64,000 nt of DNA from Apostichopus japonicus (lineage: Eukaryota; Echinodermata; Holothuroidea; Aspidochirotida; Stichopodidae): positions 8,405,013 through 8,469,012 of the forward strand of contig NC_092577.1 of assembly GCF_037975245.1 (NCBI RefSeq), given 5' to 3'. The number at the start of each line of letters is the position of its first letter. The stretch's first letter is position 1. Made by a program: the position numbers and the translations under genes. Below the pieces are notes generated by a model that saw only the letters and a program-made list of their open reading frames with translations, had not been told where the DNA came from and made no database searches. Positions 12,095-24,600 of the stretch are shown piece after piece.

Positions 12095-12983
12095 CAGTGG
12101 CGTCACCAAGGAGGGACCAGGGGGGCACATGCCCCCCCTGGAAAACCGAGTGCCCCCCATCTGAGATTTGGGTTGGTAAAAAAAATATATATTTATTTTG
12201 TTATATTCAACTCCCATCATCTGAGTTGGTTTTTCATAAGGACAAAGAAGCACAGTAATTCGTATTTTCTTCAAATGAGCTGCGAAAAAATGAAAAAGTT
12301 TATCCTTGACCGTCGGGTATCGAAGTCGTAACCTGCGCCATCACAACATGTGTCGATATTTACATTAAATGTGTCAGTGTGAGAATGTGAGGGTCCGCAG
12401 GCACCATACTTGCCTATATTTCTGGACCCATATATTATCCCTGTTGTGTAGGGGGTGGAGAGGTCATTTGAGGTCAGATGCTTGTAGGAAAAAATGGCGA
12501 ATGTTCACACCTGTATACTGAGCCATACTCGATGTGTGATCAAACTTTGAATTGCATGGTGAGATCCCTGATAGGAGCCAATGACGATGCTGGAACCTGT
12601 TACATCTTAATAGATAATGGGAGAAAACGAGAAGGACAAGAAAGGAGTCGGGGGTCATGCACACATTAATTCAACAAATGTAGGTTCTATTGATAGGGTT
12701 AGGCATAATATCGACAGCATGTGGTTCATTATCCTCTGCAAAATTCTGCGCGATTTTAAAATCAATACCTCAAAAATAGCAATTTCTGGAGATATCTTCA
12801 GATCGAATTTAGCATCAAATGTGGCACCATTTTGCATCTAGCCCATCCTCCGTATGCGAAAATTTTCACCCCCTCCCCTTAGACCCCTCCCCCAGGACGG
12901 CGATCCGTATCCACCTAAGTGCCCCCCATCAAATGCTGGTGCCCCCTGTGCCCCCCAGACTCAAAAGTCTGGCTACGCCACTG
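12095..12983. mobile_element. hAT-type MITE family B, 889 bp
   Basis: The ends are CAGTGGCGT and ACGCCACTG, with an exact 8-bp target duplication CATATATG at 12087-12094 and 12984-12991. The interior matches the longer copy at 16794-18016 in inverted orientation; shared open frames in the two copies come from this homology. No transposase is visible. It lies on the 3' side of the NACHT exon and may sit in one of its introns. Confidence 0.88.
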
Positions 12984-12991
12984 CATATATG

Positions 12992-13694
12992 ATCATTCAA
13001 ATTAATATATGTTTTGATATTTTGTGCGTTTATTTCCTTATAAGTTTGGATACCAAAATCCCATAACAAATAATGTACGACTCAAGTTTCGATTACATAA
13101 TATATAAAACATTGTTCAAAACATGTTAAATTTAAATTAAGAAACATCTTCGTTTTTGTTGAATGTGTTTTAAGATAAAGAAAGTTGTCTGGGTTGGAGA
13201 GAATCATTATTTAACATATTGTGGCCCTTGTTTGATCCCTTGCTACCTTATATTTCGTAAATTTCGTTATAATATTGGTGAAATTGGGAACGAAACTTAA
13301 CAGAAACCTGTAAAATAGGTAAAATAACTGCATGAATTAGAACACTCAGTGCTTCCAAAAAGATGATTTTCTTATCATATTATAAACTAACGATCTGTCA
13401 TTTACTAAGTGACAACGCCCTGCTGGTAAAAGGATGTCTTTGGTCTGTTGTTAATGTTATGTTGGTATTTCTTTTAATTGTACTATACAATATATATTCA
13501 GCACACATTTCCACCATGATTCCATCACGTGGAGAGAGCATGGAAGATGCTATCTTTCAAGAATTTTGGTTTTCATTGTGAGAGTGTTAATACTCTAATT
13601 GAATTTGTGTCACAGCTACACTGGCATTCAGCTAAAATGTCTAGCAACTCAATCTATGAAACGACTAAAATATTAATTTATTATTGATACTTAC
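12992..13694. other. AT-rich DNA 3' of the NACHT exon
   Basis: If the NACHT transcript continues, this is its next intron (minus strand). No leucine-rich-repeat exon could be read here on either strand. Confidence 0.4.
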
Positions 13695-15217
13695 GTCATA
13701 TCTGGCAGCAATCTCCAGTAGCTGTATGGTAGACCTCTGTAGTAGTCTACTGTGTGAGTTTCCATTGATAAACACTTCGCGAGAACACAGATCCCTGACG
13801 GTGTCCTTGATTCCATCTACCTCACCAGTTTGTTCCAGGATGCAGAGGATGGCAAACTTATCACCGTCTTCCCTGCTCTTCAAGTATTCAATTACTCTCT
13901 TCCCAACTGCTGAGCTCATCCCACAGGTGAATCGATAGAGGTACTGAAGATTAAATGGATCCACTTTATCAAGAACATTCTCCAGCTCAGATGCACCTCT
14001 TGTAGCAGCTACAACTTCTACCAGTCTAAAAGACGCAAACCATTCACAGAATAGTTGATGGTAGAACCTTACGTCAGTCCTTGTCTGTATGTCTGTAGCA
14101 GAAGTCTGTTCGTTTGTCACAGCAGACACTTCTTCCTCTACCAAGATACCAACTGCAATATAATGTTGACAAAACCCTTGACCTAGTCGTGCACAGAGTC
14201 CATCCTTACGCCATGATAACTGTTTGTTTTCACCGCAGAGACCTTCAAATGCTACTTTACTAAGTTCCTTGTATTTGACAGCATACTCAATATTATACGC
14301 CTTTGCGCTTTTATCCATTGATTTGTTACTAAGATGACTATGGAAGCATTGGATCATGTAACTAAAGAACTCGGTGACTGACTTGAAATTCTGAAAATGT
14401 GTCTTTTCGTGGGACATGTGAGAAAACATGACAAAGATGAGAGGAACTTGACATAAGTCATCCAGGATCGGGTTTGCTTTCAAAGCGCGCTTAACTTTAG
14501 CAACGCTTTCGTCGTCTTCCCCAGTAACAGCCTTGCGAATGTACTGGTCACGTGCTTTTTCGTCAAAACCAACTAACCGCACTCGCTTTGTGTTTGCTTT
14601 GTCATAGTCCTTCGGAAGATATCTGGTTGTCAGGGTAACATCAATATTCCCAAACAGATTGCTGGTAATGATACGTCCTACGTCACTTTCGGTAGCTCCG
14701 TCCCTATCAGGAAACTCATCATACCCGTCCAGGAGTACCTTAACAGAAGAACAGCTTTCAATGATATCTTTAATATCAGAAGATTTGATTCGAGGATCGT
14801 TAGGTGCTAAGAACAGCTTAATTGCGTGATAGATAGATATCTTGCTGTTCAGTTGCCTCAACCGGAGCAGAATTAGAATCTCTACGTCTTTAAAAGGTGA
14901 ATCCTTGACACCATTGCACCAATCGTAGGCGAGCTGTAGGGCCACTGTTGACTTACCATACCCGGCTTCTGCTTCTATGATGCGCCGTTTGGCTTTCATT
15001 CGAGGGTCTGTGAAGATATCTTTGTACGAGTCCACACGTACCCATGGTTCTCCTTTCTCCTGCGTCGCTCCTTCAACAACATTTATCTCTGTACCGCCCT
15101 CAACAAATACCTTGTTAACACAATATAGTCTGTCCTTGATGTACGGTATGGGCTGGATTGCGTCATATTGTAGTTTATACCTGCTCTTCAGAGAACTGAT
15201 GAGAATGTCCTTTTTGT
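13695..15217 (-). CDS. NACHT-domain (NLR-like) protein, single large internal exon
   Basis: This is an NTP-binding innate-immune receptor type, expected in the cytoplasm. The exon runs from an acceptor (TTTGTTCTCTTTTCAG, phase 1) to a donor (GAC|GTAAGT) and encodes about 507 residues. A conserved pre-NACHT segment with YIKDRLYCV and PWVRVDSY precedes Walker A (AGYGKST, exon residue ~85) and Walker B (LLDGYDE, ~163). A helical NACHT-associated region follows. The frame stays open past the donor only by chance, so it does not end at 13665. The N-terminal effector domain (death, CARD or other) and any leucine-rich repeats must lie on other exons and are not visible. It is flanked by inverted family-B hAT MITEs at 12095 and 16794. 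No frameshift or stop breaks the exon. Assignment to NACHT is firm; the receptor class is inferred. Confidence 0.88.
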
Positions 15218-16793
15218 CTGAAAAGAGAACAAAAGTTGATTTGTAAGCATTATGTTTTGGTCAATAAAGTTGGGGCGTGTCAGTGCCTTTATAGACTGCC
15301 CTGGAAACAATTATGGCGGGCTAGGTGTTTGATGTCACTGTGAACGACAAAATTATACCAGTTAAATCGCAGTAATGTGCAAATTTATATCGCCGTATAT
15401 GCGTCCATATAATACTTCAAATCAGTTAGGTCAAATCTAAAAGGTAGATGTCGATTTCAACTGGTATAATTATTCTCGAGTTCAGTAGATGTTGACTTCA
15501 TTCGCACTTTGTGAATTAAGTAATAATAACATAAATATTTCAATACTTTGCTCTCGATCTGATACAGGTGGATTACTGTTTGATTCCCTTCTTTGCTACA
15601 AACTTAAACATTTTATAACTGAACTTAGTCATGACTTGCAGTCCAGGAGTTAAAAGTACGAGATTTTTTCGGTGCATTTGATTGTATCTATTATTATAAA
15701 AATGTATTATATCACATAATTTTACATAGTCACTCATAACACATAACACAAATCTAGCATTTTATTTAAAAAATATAAATATAATGTGTAAAACAAATCA
15801 TGTTGAACTCTCGATCATACACTGTAAGAGGAATAACAATACTGAGGACTAAATCCTTATCAATGTTTTATTTTTAACATCAGCTTTCTTATGCTTAAGT
15901 AACTAATATAGCACTATGTAATCACAACAAACCTTGCACTGTAAGGCGCTCCATCGATTATGACGTCACAACAACTTTCGGGGAATAAACTTGGGTCTTC
16001 ACTTTTGTTTTCCTTTGAGTGATATTATCCATGATTATCTCTCAAAGCGATGATCTGTTGAATATATAGATACAGTATGCATGGATAAAACTTAACAAAA
16101 TTATCATAAATCAATGTGTAATTCTATAAGTCAACAGAACCAGTCACTTTACCAACAGATCTCTGGCTCGACAAAGATTACATCAAAGTGAATCTCTCCT
16201 TATCTCTTATTAACTGTTTATTCTTTACACAAAACATCGACCTTTGAGGTAATCTAATATCAACCCACCCTGAAAATTCCAACTTTGTGTTTTGTTATCA
16301 ATATTCACGATATCCTTTTAGAATGTCACCTACAGCTCATCATTTTAGATGGCGGGCTTCACATTTATTGCCAGGCTCACTCTCTTAATTGTAGATGTAA
16401 CGGTTATTATTTGCATGTTAAAGAAGCTGTTTGAGTTAATTTTTATTATTCTATCGATGCTAATCGAACGTGACATCAGATAAAAAATGTACGTCCTACG
16501 TTTGACTGTAGTCAAGGTTCATTGCAAAAAGTAGGCTAAGGTTAAAATCTGTTTCCTTTTTTAAACATTTTCCAATTTGATCTTTAATGTGTGTTATACT
16601 GTAATACAAAGCGCGAAAGTGACGAAATATTAACGTGAGGATCTAATCAAATTGATTAATTATTCCTCAGTAACCTTTATTTGATGAAATTAGAGAGAAA
16701 GATGACCCACTGTTATCAATACACACTCTTGTGTATAGTATTAGCCTACCAGGTTAACATTGTTAGCCTAAGTTAAACTGCTGTTTTAAGCGG
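15218..16793. other. Probable upstream intron of the NACHT gene
   Basis: AT-rich DNA with no convincing exon. The 5' exon(s) needed by the phase-1 acceptor at 15218 could not be identified. Confidence 0.4.
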
Positions 16794-18016
16794 CCGTGGC
16801 GTCACTAGACTTTTCAGTCTGGGGGGCGGCACAGGGGGCACCAGCATTTCATGGGGGGGGGCACTTTGGTGGAAACGGATCGCCGTCCTGGGGGAGGGGT
16901 CTAAGGGTGCCCCCTCCCCTTTGGAAAATTTTTGCATACGGAGGAAGGGCTAGATGCAAAATGGTGCCACATTTGATGCTAAATTCGTTCTGAAGATATC
17001 TCCAGAAATTGCTATTTTTGAGGTAATGATTTTAACAACGCGCAGAATTTTGCAGAGGATATGAACCACATGCTGTCGATATTATGTCTAATCCTATCAA
17101 TAGAACCTACATTTGTTGAATTAATGTGTGCATGACCCCCGACTCCTTTCTTGTCCTTCTCGTTTTCTCCCATTATCTATTAAGATGTAACAGGTTCCAG
17201 CATCGTTATTGGCTCCTATCAGGGATCTCACCATGCAATCCAAACTTTGATCACACATCGAGTATGGCTCAGTATGCAGGTGTGAACATTCGCCATTTGT
17301 TCCTACAAGCATCTGACCTCAAATGACCTCTGCACCCCCTACACAACAGGGTTAATATATGGGTCCACAAAAAATACGGGATTCTCAAATTTGTTTCGAA
17401 ATCAAGGTTAGGGTTCAGAGCAACGATATTACTCATCGGTCCAGAAAAAAAAGCGCGTTCTTTCATATTCTGATGTCAGAATCATGAGAAAGGTCCAGAA
17501 ATAGTGTTCTCTGGAGAGAAGGGGTGGCCTACTAATTTTCAGGAATTTTATTGGACTGCACCTAGTGATTCTCTGAATATTCGTCCTACTTCCTAGGAAA
17601 TAAAAACACGGCTGCAGCACAGCCAGAACAGGGAAATTCATTGTTTTGAACGATGAGTCATGTAGCTCGCGAAGCGGATGTGTATAGCCGCTGGTAAGGC
17701 GTGAGCACTGACACATTCAATGTAAATATCGACACTTGTTGTGATGGCGCGGGTTACGACTTCGATACCCGACGGTCAAGGATAAACTTTTTCATTTTCT
17801 CGCAGCTCATTTGAAGAAAATACGAATTACTGTGCTTCTTTGTCCATATGAAAAACCAACTCAGATGATGGGAGTTGAATATTTTTTACCAACCCAAATC
17901 TTAGATGGGGGCACTCGGTTTTTCAGGGGGGGGGGGGGCACGTGCCCCCCTGCCCCCCCCCCCCTGCCCCCCCCCCTTGCCCCCCCCCCCCCCCCCCCCC
18001 CTTGGCGACGCCACTG
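16794..18016. mobile_element. hAT-type MITE family B, longer copy (1223 bp)
   Basis: This is an inverted relative of 12095-12983. The left end is CCGTGGCGTCAC (one change from CAGTGGCG) and the right end ACGCCACTG. The target duplication matches 7 of 8: TTAAGCGG (16786-16793) and TTAAGCGC (18017-18024). It has about 330 bp that the shorter copy lacks, including much of 17340-17720. A long poly-C tract at 17940-18000 is prone to sequencing and assembly error. Confidence 0.82.
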
Positions 18017-18024
18017 TTAAGCGC

Positions 18025-18990
18025 CACGACTGAGATTCGGGCATAGGAAAATATTAGTAACGGTTCCTTCATAAACTATATTAGTTTTAATCTCACATGA
18101 TTTATATTTTTCTAATAATTTCAGAAAAGTAACAATTACGATTCATCCGTTCTGATCACCCTGATAAAGCAAAATATATACGTCATGTGATTGCTAACTT
18201 ACAACAAAAAAACATAAAAATTAGTTAACTTCTTAAACTAAATCTGTTTATACTATTGTTTTAATATTAATAATCTTCCTAATTATCAGGAAGTTTGTAG
18301 AGTTCAATAATACTGTAATGCTTCACCGTGGTTTTACTAGGCTAATAGAACTTCATTCCCACCGGGTAAGCCTTTAACTTATTCAATGTTCTCTTTACTT
18401 CCCACATATATGCCTAACTTATACCATGTTCGATGAACTTCCCACTAGATTTATCTTAGTAAAACTGATCCAATGGTCCATATTCTTCCCACATGATTTA
18501 TTCCATGTTCTATACGGATAGAAAGTAAGACAACTGCATCTCTCTCATGCATATAACTGCAAGCTGAAAATAAGCCTATACCTTGAGGAATCTGTTAACT
18601 GATTTTCATCCCGATTCATACATTTAAGTTGGACCTAAGCCTAAAGGCGCGAACGGCTTGCTATGAAAGTATTACAATTCTTCATTTCTGTTTCGACAGG
18701 ACTCACTGTTAGTTTATTTATGATCTGATCTGACAGCGATAAAGTGAAAGGATAGCACATGTTCTGATTGGAAGAGATATGTTGTAGTTGCATGAATGAA
18801 CTATTAAATAACCAGGATTTACATAATAAGAGTTTGACTAACATGAGCTTAAAATTATTTCCTTCAAAGTAATGAATTATTACAATCGACATTGAAATAT
18901 GATCACACAGACATGGATTATAATTCTTATACATAGGAATTGCCTTGAAGATGACATGTTTATATATTAATCTGTTGTGATAACTTTAAC
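18025..18990. other. AT-rich spacer, nothing supported
   Basis: No exon chain, RNA gene or repeat edge could be supported on either strand. Confidence 0.5.
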
Positions 18991-19152
18991 ATAGCCTGTA
19001 TTATTAACACGTGTTTAGTATATCAGTACATAGCCTGTGTTATTAATGACGTGTTTAGTATATCAGTACATAGCCTGTGTTATTAATGACGTGTTTATTA
19101 TATCAGTACATAGCCTGTGCTATTAATGACGTGTTTAGTATATCAGTACATA
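18991..19152. repeat. 40-bp tandem repeat, four copies
   Basis: Four head-to-tail copies of a 40-bp unit beginning CATAGCCTGTGTTATTAATG. The first copy is 2 bp shorter and more diverged. Confidence 0.9.
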
Positions 19153-20184
19153 TATAGCTTCACACCATTACTGTCTCCTGTACGCTACTTACCAGTACGA
19201 TCATCGCTTTGTAGATTTATCATCCAGGGTAGAATTTAAGTCCAGAATCCTTTAATCCTTAAATGAAAGATGAAAATCACGAAAAAAGAACGTACGGAAA
19301 CAGGAATGAAGAACATCCAATTGACAAGATGGCGTCGTGTGGGTCATATGACGTTCTAATATACGATCCTGGACGCTAATTAGATATCGGTAGAAATCAG
19401 TCTTTAGTTTAACTGGTTTCAAAGTTCATATTTTATTATTTACACAATCAAAGACTTTATTTGATAATACAATTCATATCTGATATATTATGCCTTGCTG
19501 TGTTTATTCTGTCATATCAGACGTTCAAAGGTACCTGCTGTACGTTTATGCATTGTTCTCAGTTACGTCTGTTAATACGCAAACGTTGTAAGTTTCCGAG
19601 CTATTTTGTTCTATATGTGCGTAATATGCCTGTTATAAGTACGCTAACTGTGTAGATGAAACTGCAGGCGGTGATGGCCAACTCTGAATATGTCTTGACA
19701 AGAAATCTACAGATTGGTTTACGAAAATGAAAACAACTTGAAACCAATGTTTATTACACAAATATATAAAAAAAGGAAAGAAATTATACACAATTTAACA
19801 AAGAGAGTGTAGATATAATGAGCTATAGAACGGGATTCTAACAAGTAATATTAGGATTGCAAGGGTCTGTGATTAGAGTCCCATTCTAGAAACAAATAAT
19901 ATTTTGCTCTGTTCGAATTGATCGTCCGGTTCAGTTCTCCGTTGTTATTAACTTCAGTAAGACAGGATTTCAATGAGCGGAAGAAAAAAGTTATAGTTGA
20001 AGTCATCAACATTGCCTGTTATATATGAACGGGTTTGATTTTTTCAAATGATTGAATCATGTGAGAAAATTGAGAATATATATATTTTTTTTCATTTAAA
20101 GAACTTTACATGCTTCAGTTAGGCGACAATATGACGCAGTAGCGCAATAACGTTCACATGATACCAAAGGTGTTTGCGTGGTGG
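19153..20184. other. AT-rich spacer, nothing supported
   Basis: Only short random-looking open frames are present. Confidence 0.5.
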
Positions 20185-20192
20185 GGGAGCTG

Positions 20193-20461
20193 CAGGGGCG
20201 TAGCGAGGATTTTGGCAGGGGCGAAGATTGTAAACAAACTATCTAAGCGTAGCACCACTTGTTGGCGTGAAGCGTACAAGAACATTTTGGCCGAAAATGC
20301 CTCCCAGATTGCTGGAAATGGCACTTCCCAGGCCTTGTAAGTTGCATCTAAGCATTTTTTATTTTGAAATTACCAGCGATATCATAAAAAATATATAAAA
20401 AAGGTCAGGGGGGATGGGGAGGTCGCCCCCTTCGCGCCCCACTCCCTTGGCTACGCACATG
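20193..20461. mobile_element. hAT-type MITE family D, 269 bp
   Basis: Begins CAGGGGCGTAGCGAGG and ends GGCTACGCACATG, with a perfect 8-bp target duplication GGGAGCTG at 20185-20192 and 20462-20469. It shares its interior with the relic at 4848. Non-coding. Confidence 0.85.
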
Positions 20462-20469
20462 GGGAGCTG

Positions 20470-21275
20470 GGTATAGTATACTTTCTACTGTTTAACGTGT
20501 TGGAGCCTGAACTTTTGTGAGATCCTGCCCGGAAAGAGAAAATATAATTTTAGACATAAAACTGTGCACTGTGCATATTTAGACCAGGGAGCAGCAACTC
20601 TAACGCAGCTCCCTATTTAGACTATAAAGCAGGTCCATATAAGTAACACTCAACGCAATGTTTACTAGTAAATGATAACATACTAGTAAGGGTGATGACA
20701 CAACCGTTCAAGGGTCCCATTCTCAGCAGGATGATTGCAACAATCCACCGAGTAAACCATTTCCCAACGACTGACGATCTGAGATGTGACCATGACCCAC
20801 AGGCATACCCCTACACCTTTGCCCCCCGACTGAAGATCCGAGGTGGAGCCATGGTCCACGTGCCCTCCTCCACCGATTGCGCACTCCACTGCAGCAGCGT
20901 CGAATGCTAGGTCCGGTCATGAGGACAATGCGGGGCCCCCTCTTTTCACTGGTCACATGATATCCCATAATGTTTGTTGTAGCCCCCGTACTTCTCCCTG
21001 GGGCGTAATATGATTACGAGGCCCCCAGACTGCAAAATGATGCTATAATTACATCACGTTAACTCCTATGTATACGACTGCTTGCGTGTGTTATAAACTC
21101 AGCAACTTTCCACATCATTTAGTGGAGAGGAAGGGAGAAGAGGAGGGAGAAGAGGGGGGGGGGTGAGAGTGGAAGGGGAGAGAGAAGCAAGGGGCGTGTA
21201 GGGGAAGGAAGGAGGCACGTGTTCCCATTCTCCCAGTGGCTACGGTACTATATGTATGTGTGTATGTATGTTTCT
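20470..21275. other. Spacer with a GC-rich patch
   Basis: 20690-20950 is noticeably GC-richer than its surroundings, and frames stay open on both strands. Neither translation resembles a known family and no splice sites join it to anything. 21120-21220 is a purine-rich (GGGGAGA) tract. Confidence 0.4.
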
Positions 21276-21491
21276 AGTATCCTCCTGCAAGCAAGAACTC
21301 GCCAAGAAGCCTCATTGGCTTATCCAAGTCGCAAGCTGACCGAAGTCAGTCTCTTAGATTCATATTTTAACGTCCATGATTATGAATTGTCGACAACTCT
21401 GTAACTGGACGACACACATTAATCTTGGAGTGACTCGAGCCGGGACCTTATGATTGGAAGGCATCGGCGTTAACCACTGATCTAACACTCC
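21276..21491 (-). mobile_element. tRNA-derived SINE, copy A (intact empty-site copy)
   Basis: Read on the minus strand, the head starts GGAGTGTTAG. An A box TAGATCAGTGG and a B-box-like GGCTCGAGTC follow, then a body ending in the complement of CCTCCTGCAAGCAAGAACTC. It is the uninterrupted paralogue of the SINE that hosts the gypsy element. At the equivalent point it reads CTGTAACTGGACG, without an insert. Confidence 0.8.
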
Positions 21492-21802
21492 TAGCTAACA
21501 CTGAGCTAACTCTACTATATATATTTACTGTGCACAATAATACGTGTATAGGCAGGCATACGCATGTATCCATATATCAGTGGCTCAAATGTCATGTTGT
21601 TTATAATAGAGACGACAAGCCGGTACCACATGACGCAGGGAACTTTGTCTTTATATCGATATGATCTATAAACTATATATAATGTCCCGAATTTTAGGCC
21701 TTCATTATTCAAAGTCATATAGGCTATATCTAACCCCAATTCCTATTTTGTAACGTTTGGACACATGCTGCATCAGCAGCTTTGGGGCGTAGCCTACCTA
21801 CC

Positions 21803-22421
21803 CATAGACGTAGGAGGCGGGGGGGGGGGGGGGCTGCAGTCCCCCAACCAAAAATGTTTGTGAAAATTCGGGCAATATGCTGAGAATTTTCGGGCACCTA
21901 CTGAAAGAAGAATAATTTGCAATGTGTTTTTCATTTTTTTGTGTGTGAAAATTCGGGCAATGTGCTAAGAATTTTTCGGGCGCCTACTGAAAGAAGACAA
22001 ATTTGCAGTGTGTTTTTTGAATTTTTTGGGTGCAAATTCGGGCAATGTGCTGAGATTTTTTCGGGCACCTACTGAAAGAAGAATTTTTTGCAATGTTTTT
22101 TTCAATGGTTAAACTGATATAAGTATTATCGTTTATTATTGTAATGACTTCCCCAATAATTTGAAACCAATATGGAAGGGTAATAACACGGAAAATATAA
22201 CCAAAATTTTTCGCACGCTCCGCGCGCGTTCAACATCATAATGTGCATACCATATAGGCATTCATCGGCTAGTGGCATGTGATGTAATAACCGATGAGTG
22301 CCTATATGATATGCACATGAGCACGATGAACGCGCGCGCAGCGCGCGAAAAACTTTGGTTATATTTTTCGGGAAAGTCGTAGTTACAGCCCCCCAAATCA
22401 AATTAGGCTCCTACGCCTATG
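21803..22421. mobile_element. hAT-like MITE family C with internal repeats and hairpin (619 bp)
   Basis: The ends CATAGACGTAGGAG and CTCCTACGCCTATG are complementary at 13 of 14 positions, and the 8-bp flanks match 7 of 8 (TACCTACC, TACCTACA). Inside are three tandem units of about 80 bp (about 21858-22110), each with AAATTCGGGCAATRTGCT. A large imperfect palindrome follows at 22196-22364, with arms of about 70 bp carrying GCGCGCG. No protein is encoded. Confidence 0.8.
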
Positions 22422-22429
22422 TACCTACA

Positions 22430-23958
22430 GTACCACAGCCAATTCTTAGGTGGCTATAACTGATCACCTACAAAGAGCGGCTAATATCATCAATACAAAT
22501 TAATCGACTGTCGTAATTTATATTATACTGTTTCTTTCTCTTTCAAAAGATTAGACCTTTTACTGAACTAAGGTACTATTAGATGTGACTTAGGGTTTAA
22601 GAAAACTTTTCATCTGAATTGCTTTCTCATTAAAATGATCACTAAAATCGCCGGTGAAGAAATTGACCAGCGTAAACTTGCGTGAAGATTGACAAGGGTC
22701 TCACTTTCCAGGTGAGTGGCTTGAAAGTATGTGGTGTCATTTTTTCCCAGTATGGATCAGCCACTCAATTTGGGGCAAACTACCAATGGCAGATGACTTT
22801 AATTTCACCTAACTAAGATCGTGTCCACTAAAAGTATAAGATATTTTAATCGTTTCCATTTGGGAGTATACGACATACTAGTCTTGGCCAAGTCGTTAGT
22901 AATACTCCTTTTCTCGCGTGCAAACTGTACCTGCCTCAGAGTCCGTTTTTGCCTACCACAAATGTGCTTGCCCACTGTAGTTTACATTCCCGAGGATCTG
23001 TCTGATACAAACCTAAAGCGTTACCGCTGGCTTTCTCTGGACAGTACAGCAAATAGATACGGCAAAATAGCTATGTGAAAAAGAAATGTACACTAGGCTG
23101 TACACACTAGGCCTCTTAACAAGACTAACGACGTACTCAATATCAGACTCTATTTGCAAAGCATTTGGTCGTGGTGTAAGATTCATATGAACTTCCAAAT
23201 AATTGCAAGCGATGTAGGGATTAAGATATAAACGTGCATAAAACTACAAACATGGGCGAGAGCTCCACTGAGTACTCTGCTATCGGTACGGTGTTCGCTT
23301 TAGAGCCATTGGTGGAGCCCAATCATACAGCGGTACGGACGTCGGGAATTTCCCCATTCGTAAAGGTCCTCTCGGAATCCAGCCAATCACATAAGAGCAT
23401 AAAAATTGATTGCGTAAGAGAGACCTATTGCGTTGTTAATTCATTGCGCAATGTATTTTGGTAAGAATTTCGTAGCTGAACTGGGCCTACCGTATAGCAT
23501 AAGCCAATTACACTGTTTACAGGTTGTACATTGTGGCTAACCAAACACACATTTCTTAGTCTCAAATATCGAACAAATATGACGAAAACAAACGAAGATG
23601 ACAAGAAAAGTCCAGTAGATGGCCATGATGATAACAGAAATGTAAGACAGCATAACAACGTCATTGCAGCGTACGCTTCGAATGGGAAAAGAATAATTGT
23701 TTATACTTGTTGAAAGTTAAGCCTAACGTTAACTTACAGTTACAGGCCTGGCTAGAATGCTGTAGACTAGGCCTAAGCTCTAGGTTGTTCGTGGTAACTT
23801 AACGGTAAGGGTAAGGAGTACGTTTAAAGGCCTAAGGAAAGTGGCTAACAGAACCTTAAGTGCCAGTACACTAAGATACACAGGCAAGGGACAAGCCTGG
23901 TTAACCATTGGGTAGGGGGATAGGTCTAGCCCTACATCATAGTACAGCACTATCAGTA
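22430..23958. other. Spacer, no supported gene
   Basis: Several short open frames exist. The only hint is 23579-23641, an ATG-started acidic and lysine-rich stretch that runs into GTAAGA and could be a small first exon, but no following exon was found. Confidence 0.4.
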
Positions 23959-24096
23959 TGTATCCTCCTGCAAGCAGGAACTCGCCAAGAAGCCTCATTG
24001 GCTTATCAAAGCCGCAAGCTGACCGAAGTCAGTCTCTTACATTCATATTCAACGTCCATGATTATGAATTGTTAATTGTCAACAACTCTGTAACTG
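23959..24096 (-). mobile_element. tRNA-derived SINE, copy B, tail part (split)
   Basis: Same family as 21276-21491. It is interrupted at 24096 by the gypsy element and resumes at 29564. The interruption falls at the target AACTG. Confidence 0.85.
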
Positions 24097-24580
24097 TGTA
24101 GCGACTCTGTATTTACTACCTTTTCATTTCTTTTGTAATATACTCGAGCGCCCTCTTGTTAACGGAGAAACTCTACGATCTATCGTCGTGAACGGAACTA
24201 AATTTCTCGCGAGTTGTTCGCTCATTAATTTATCTGTTTACATTGGATTTTTCTCCCTCGGAACATTATATTTCTACGTCGGAAATAACGATCTCTCGAA
24301 TGGAGTGAACATTATATTATTTATCAGTGCACTGCGCGGGGAATTCGTTAACATAATTCATCGGACCTGATGTAGTTTATTTTACCATTTTATCCATATC
24401 ATTTTACGTATAGTAATTCGCCCCGTACTGTGTCCAGCGGCCGGACTCATTGCTATCTCCCTTGTATTATATGGGAACGGACGATGGTGCGACAGGTGAT
24501 GATACTCAGCGCAGCCGACTCAATAAAGAGGTGAGTGAAGGTCACGTTTGTTTATCCGTATACCCCTTCTATCTCGCCAA
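24097..24580 (+). repeat. 5' LTR
   Basis: 484 bp, starting TGTAGCGACTCTG and ending CTATCTCGCCAA. AATAAA is at 24522-24527. The 60-residue open frame inside both LTRs is not a gene. Confidence 0.93.
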
Positions 24581-24582
24581 AG

Positions 24583-24600
24583 TGGTGACCCCGACGTGAT
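24583..24600 (+). promoter_or_regulatory. Primer-binding site
   Basis: TGGTGACCCCGACGTGAT starts 2 nt after the 5' LTR and begins with the TGG expected to pair with a tRNA 3' CCA end. The priming tRNA was not identified. Confidence 0.75.

Noticed and set aside
12464-12841. Open frames also found at 17121-17326
   Set aside because: Shared because 12095-12983 and 16794-18016 are copies of one hAT MITE; no protein family is recognisable.
13665-13694. Stop-bounded end of the NACHT frame at 13665
   Set aside because: A strong donor GTAAGT at 13694-13689 precedes it, so these codons are intronic.
23579-23641. Possible first exon ending at GTAAGA
   Set aside because: Plausible ATG and donor, but no phase-0 acceptor exon could be joined.
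24188-24370. 60-residue open frame present twice (also in 29080-29563)
   Set aside because: It lies wholly inside the LTRs and is duplicated only because the LTRs are.
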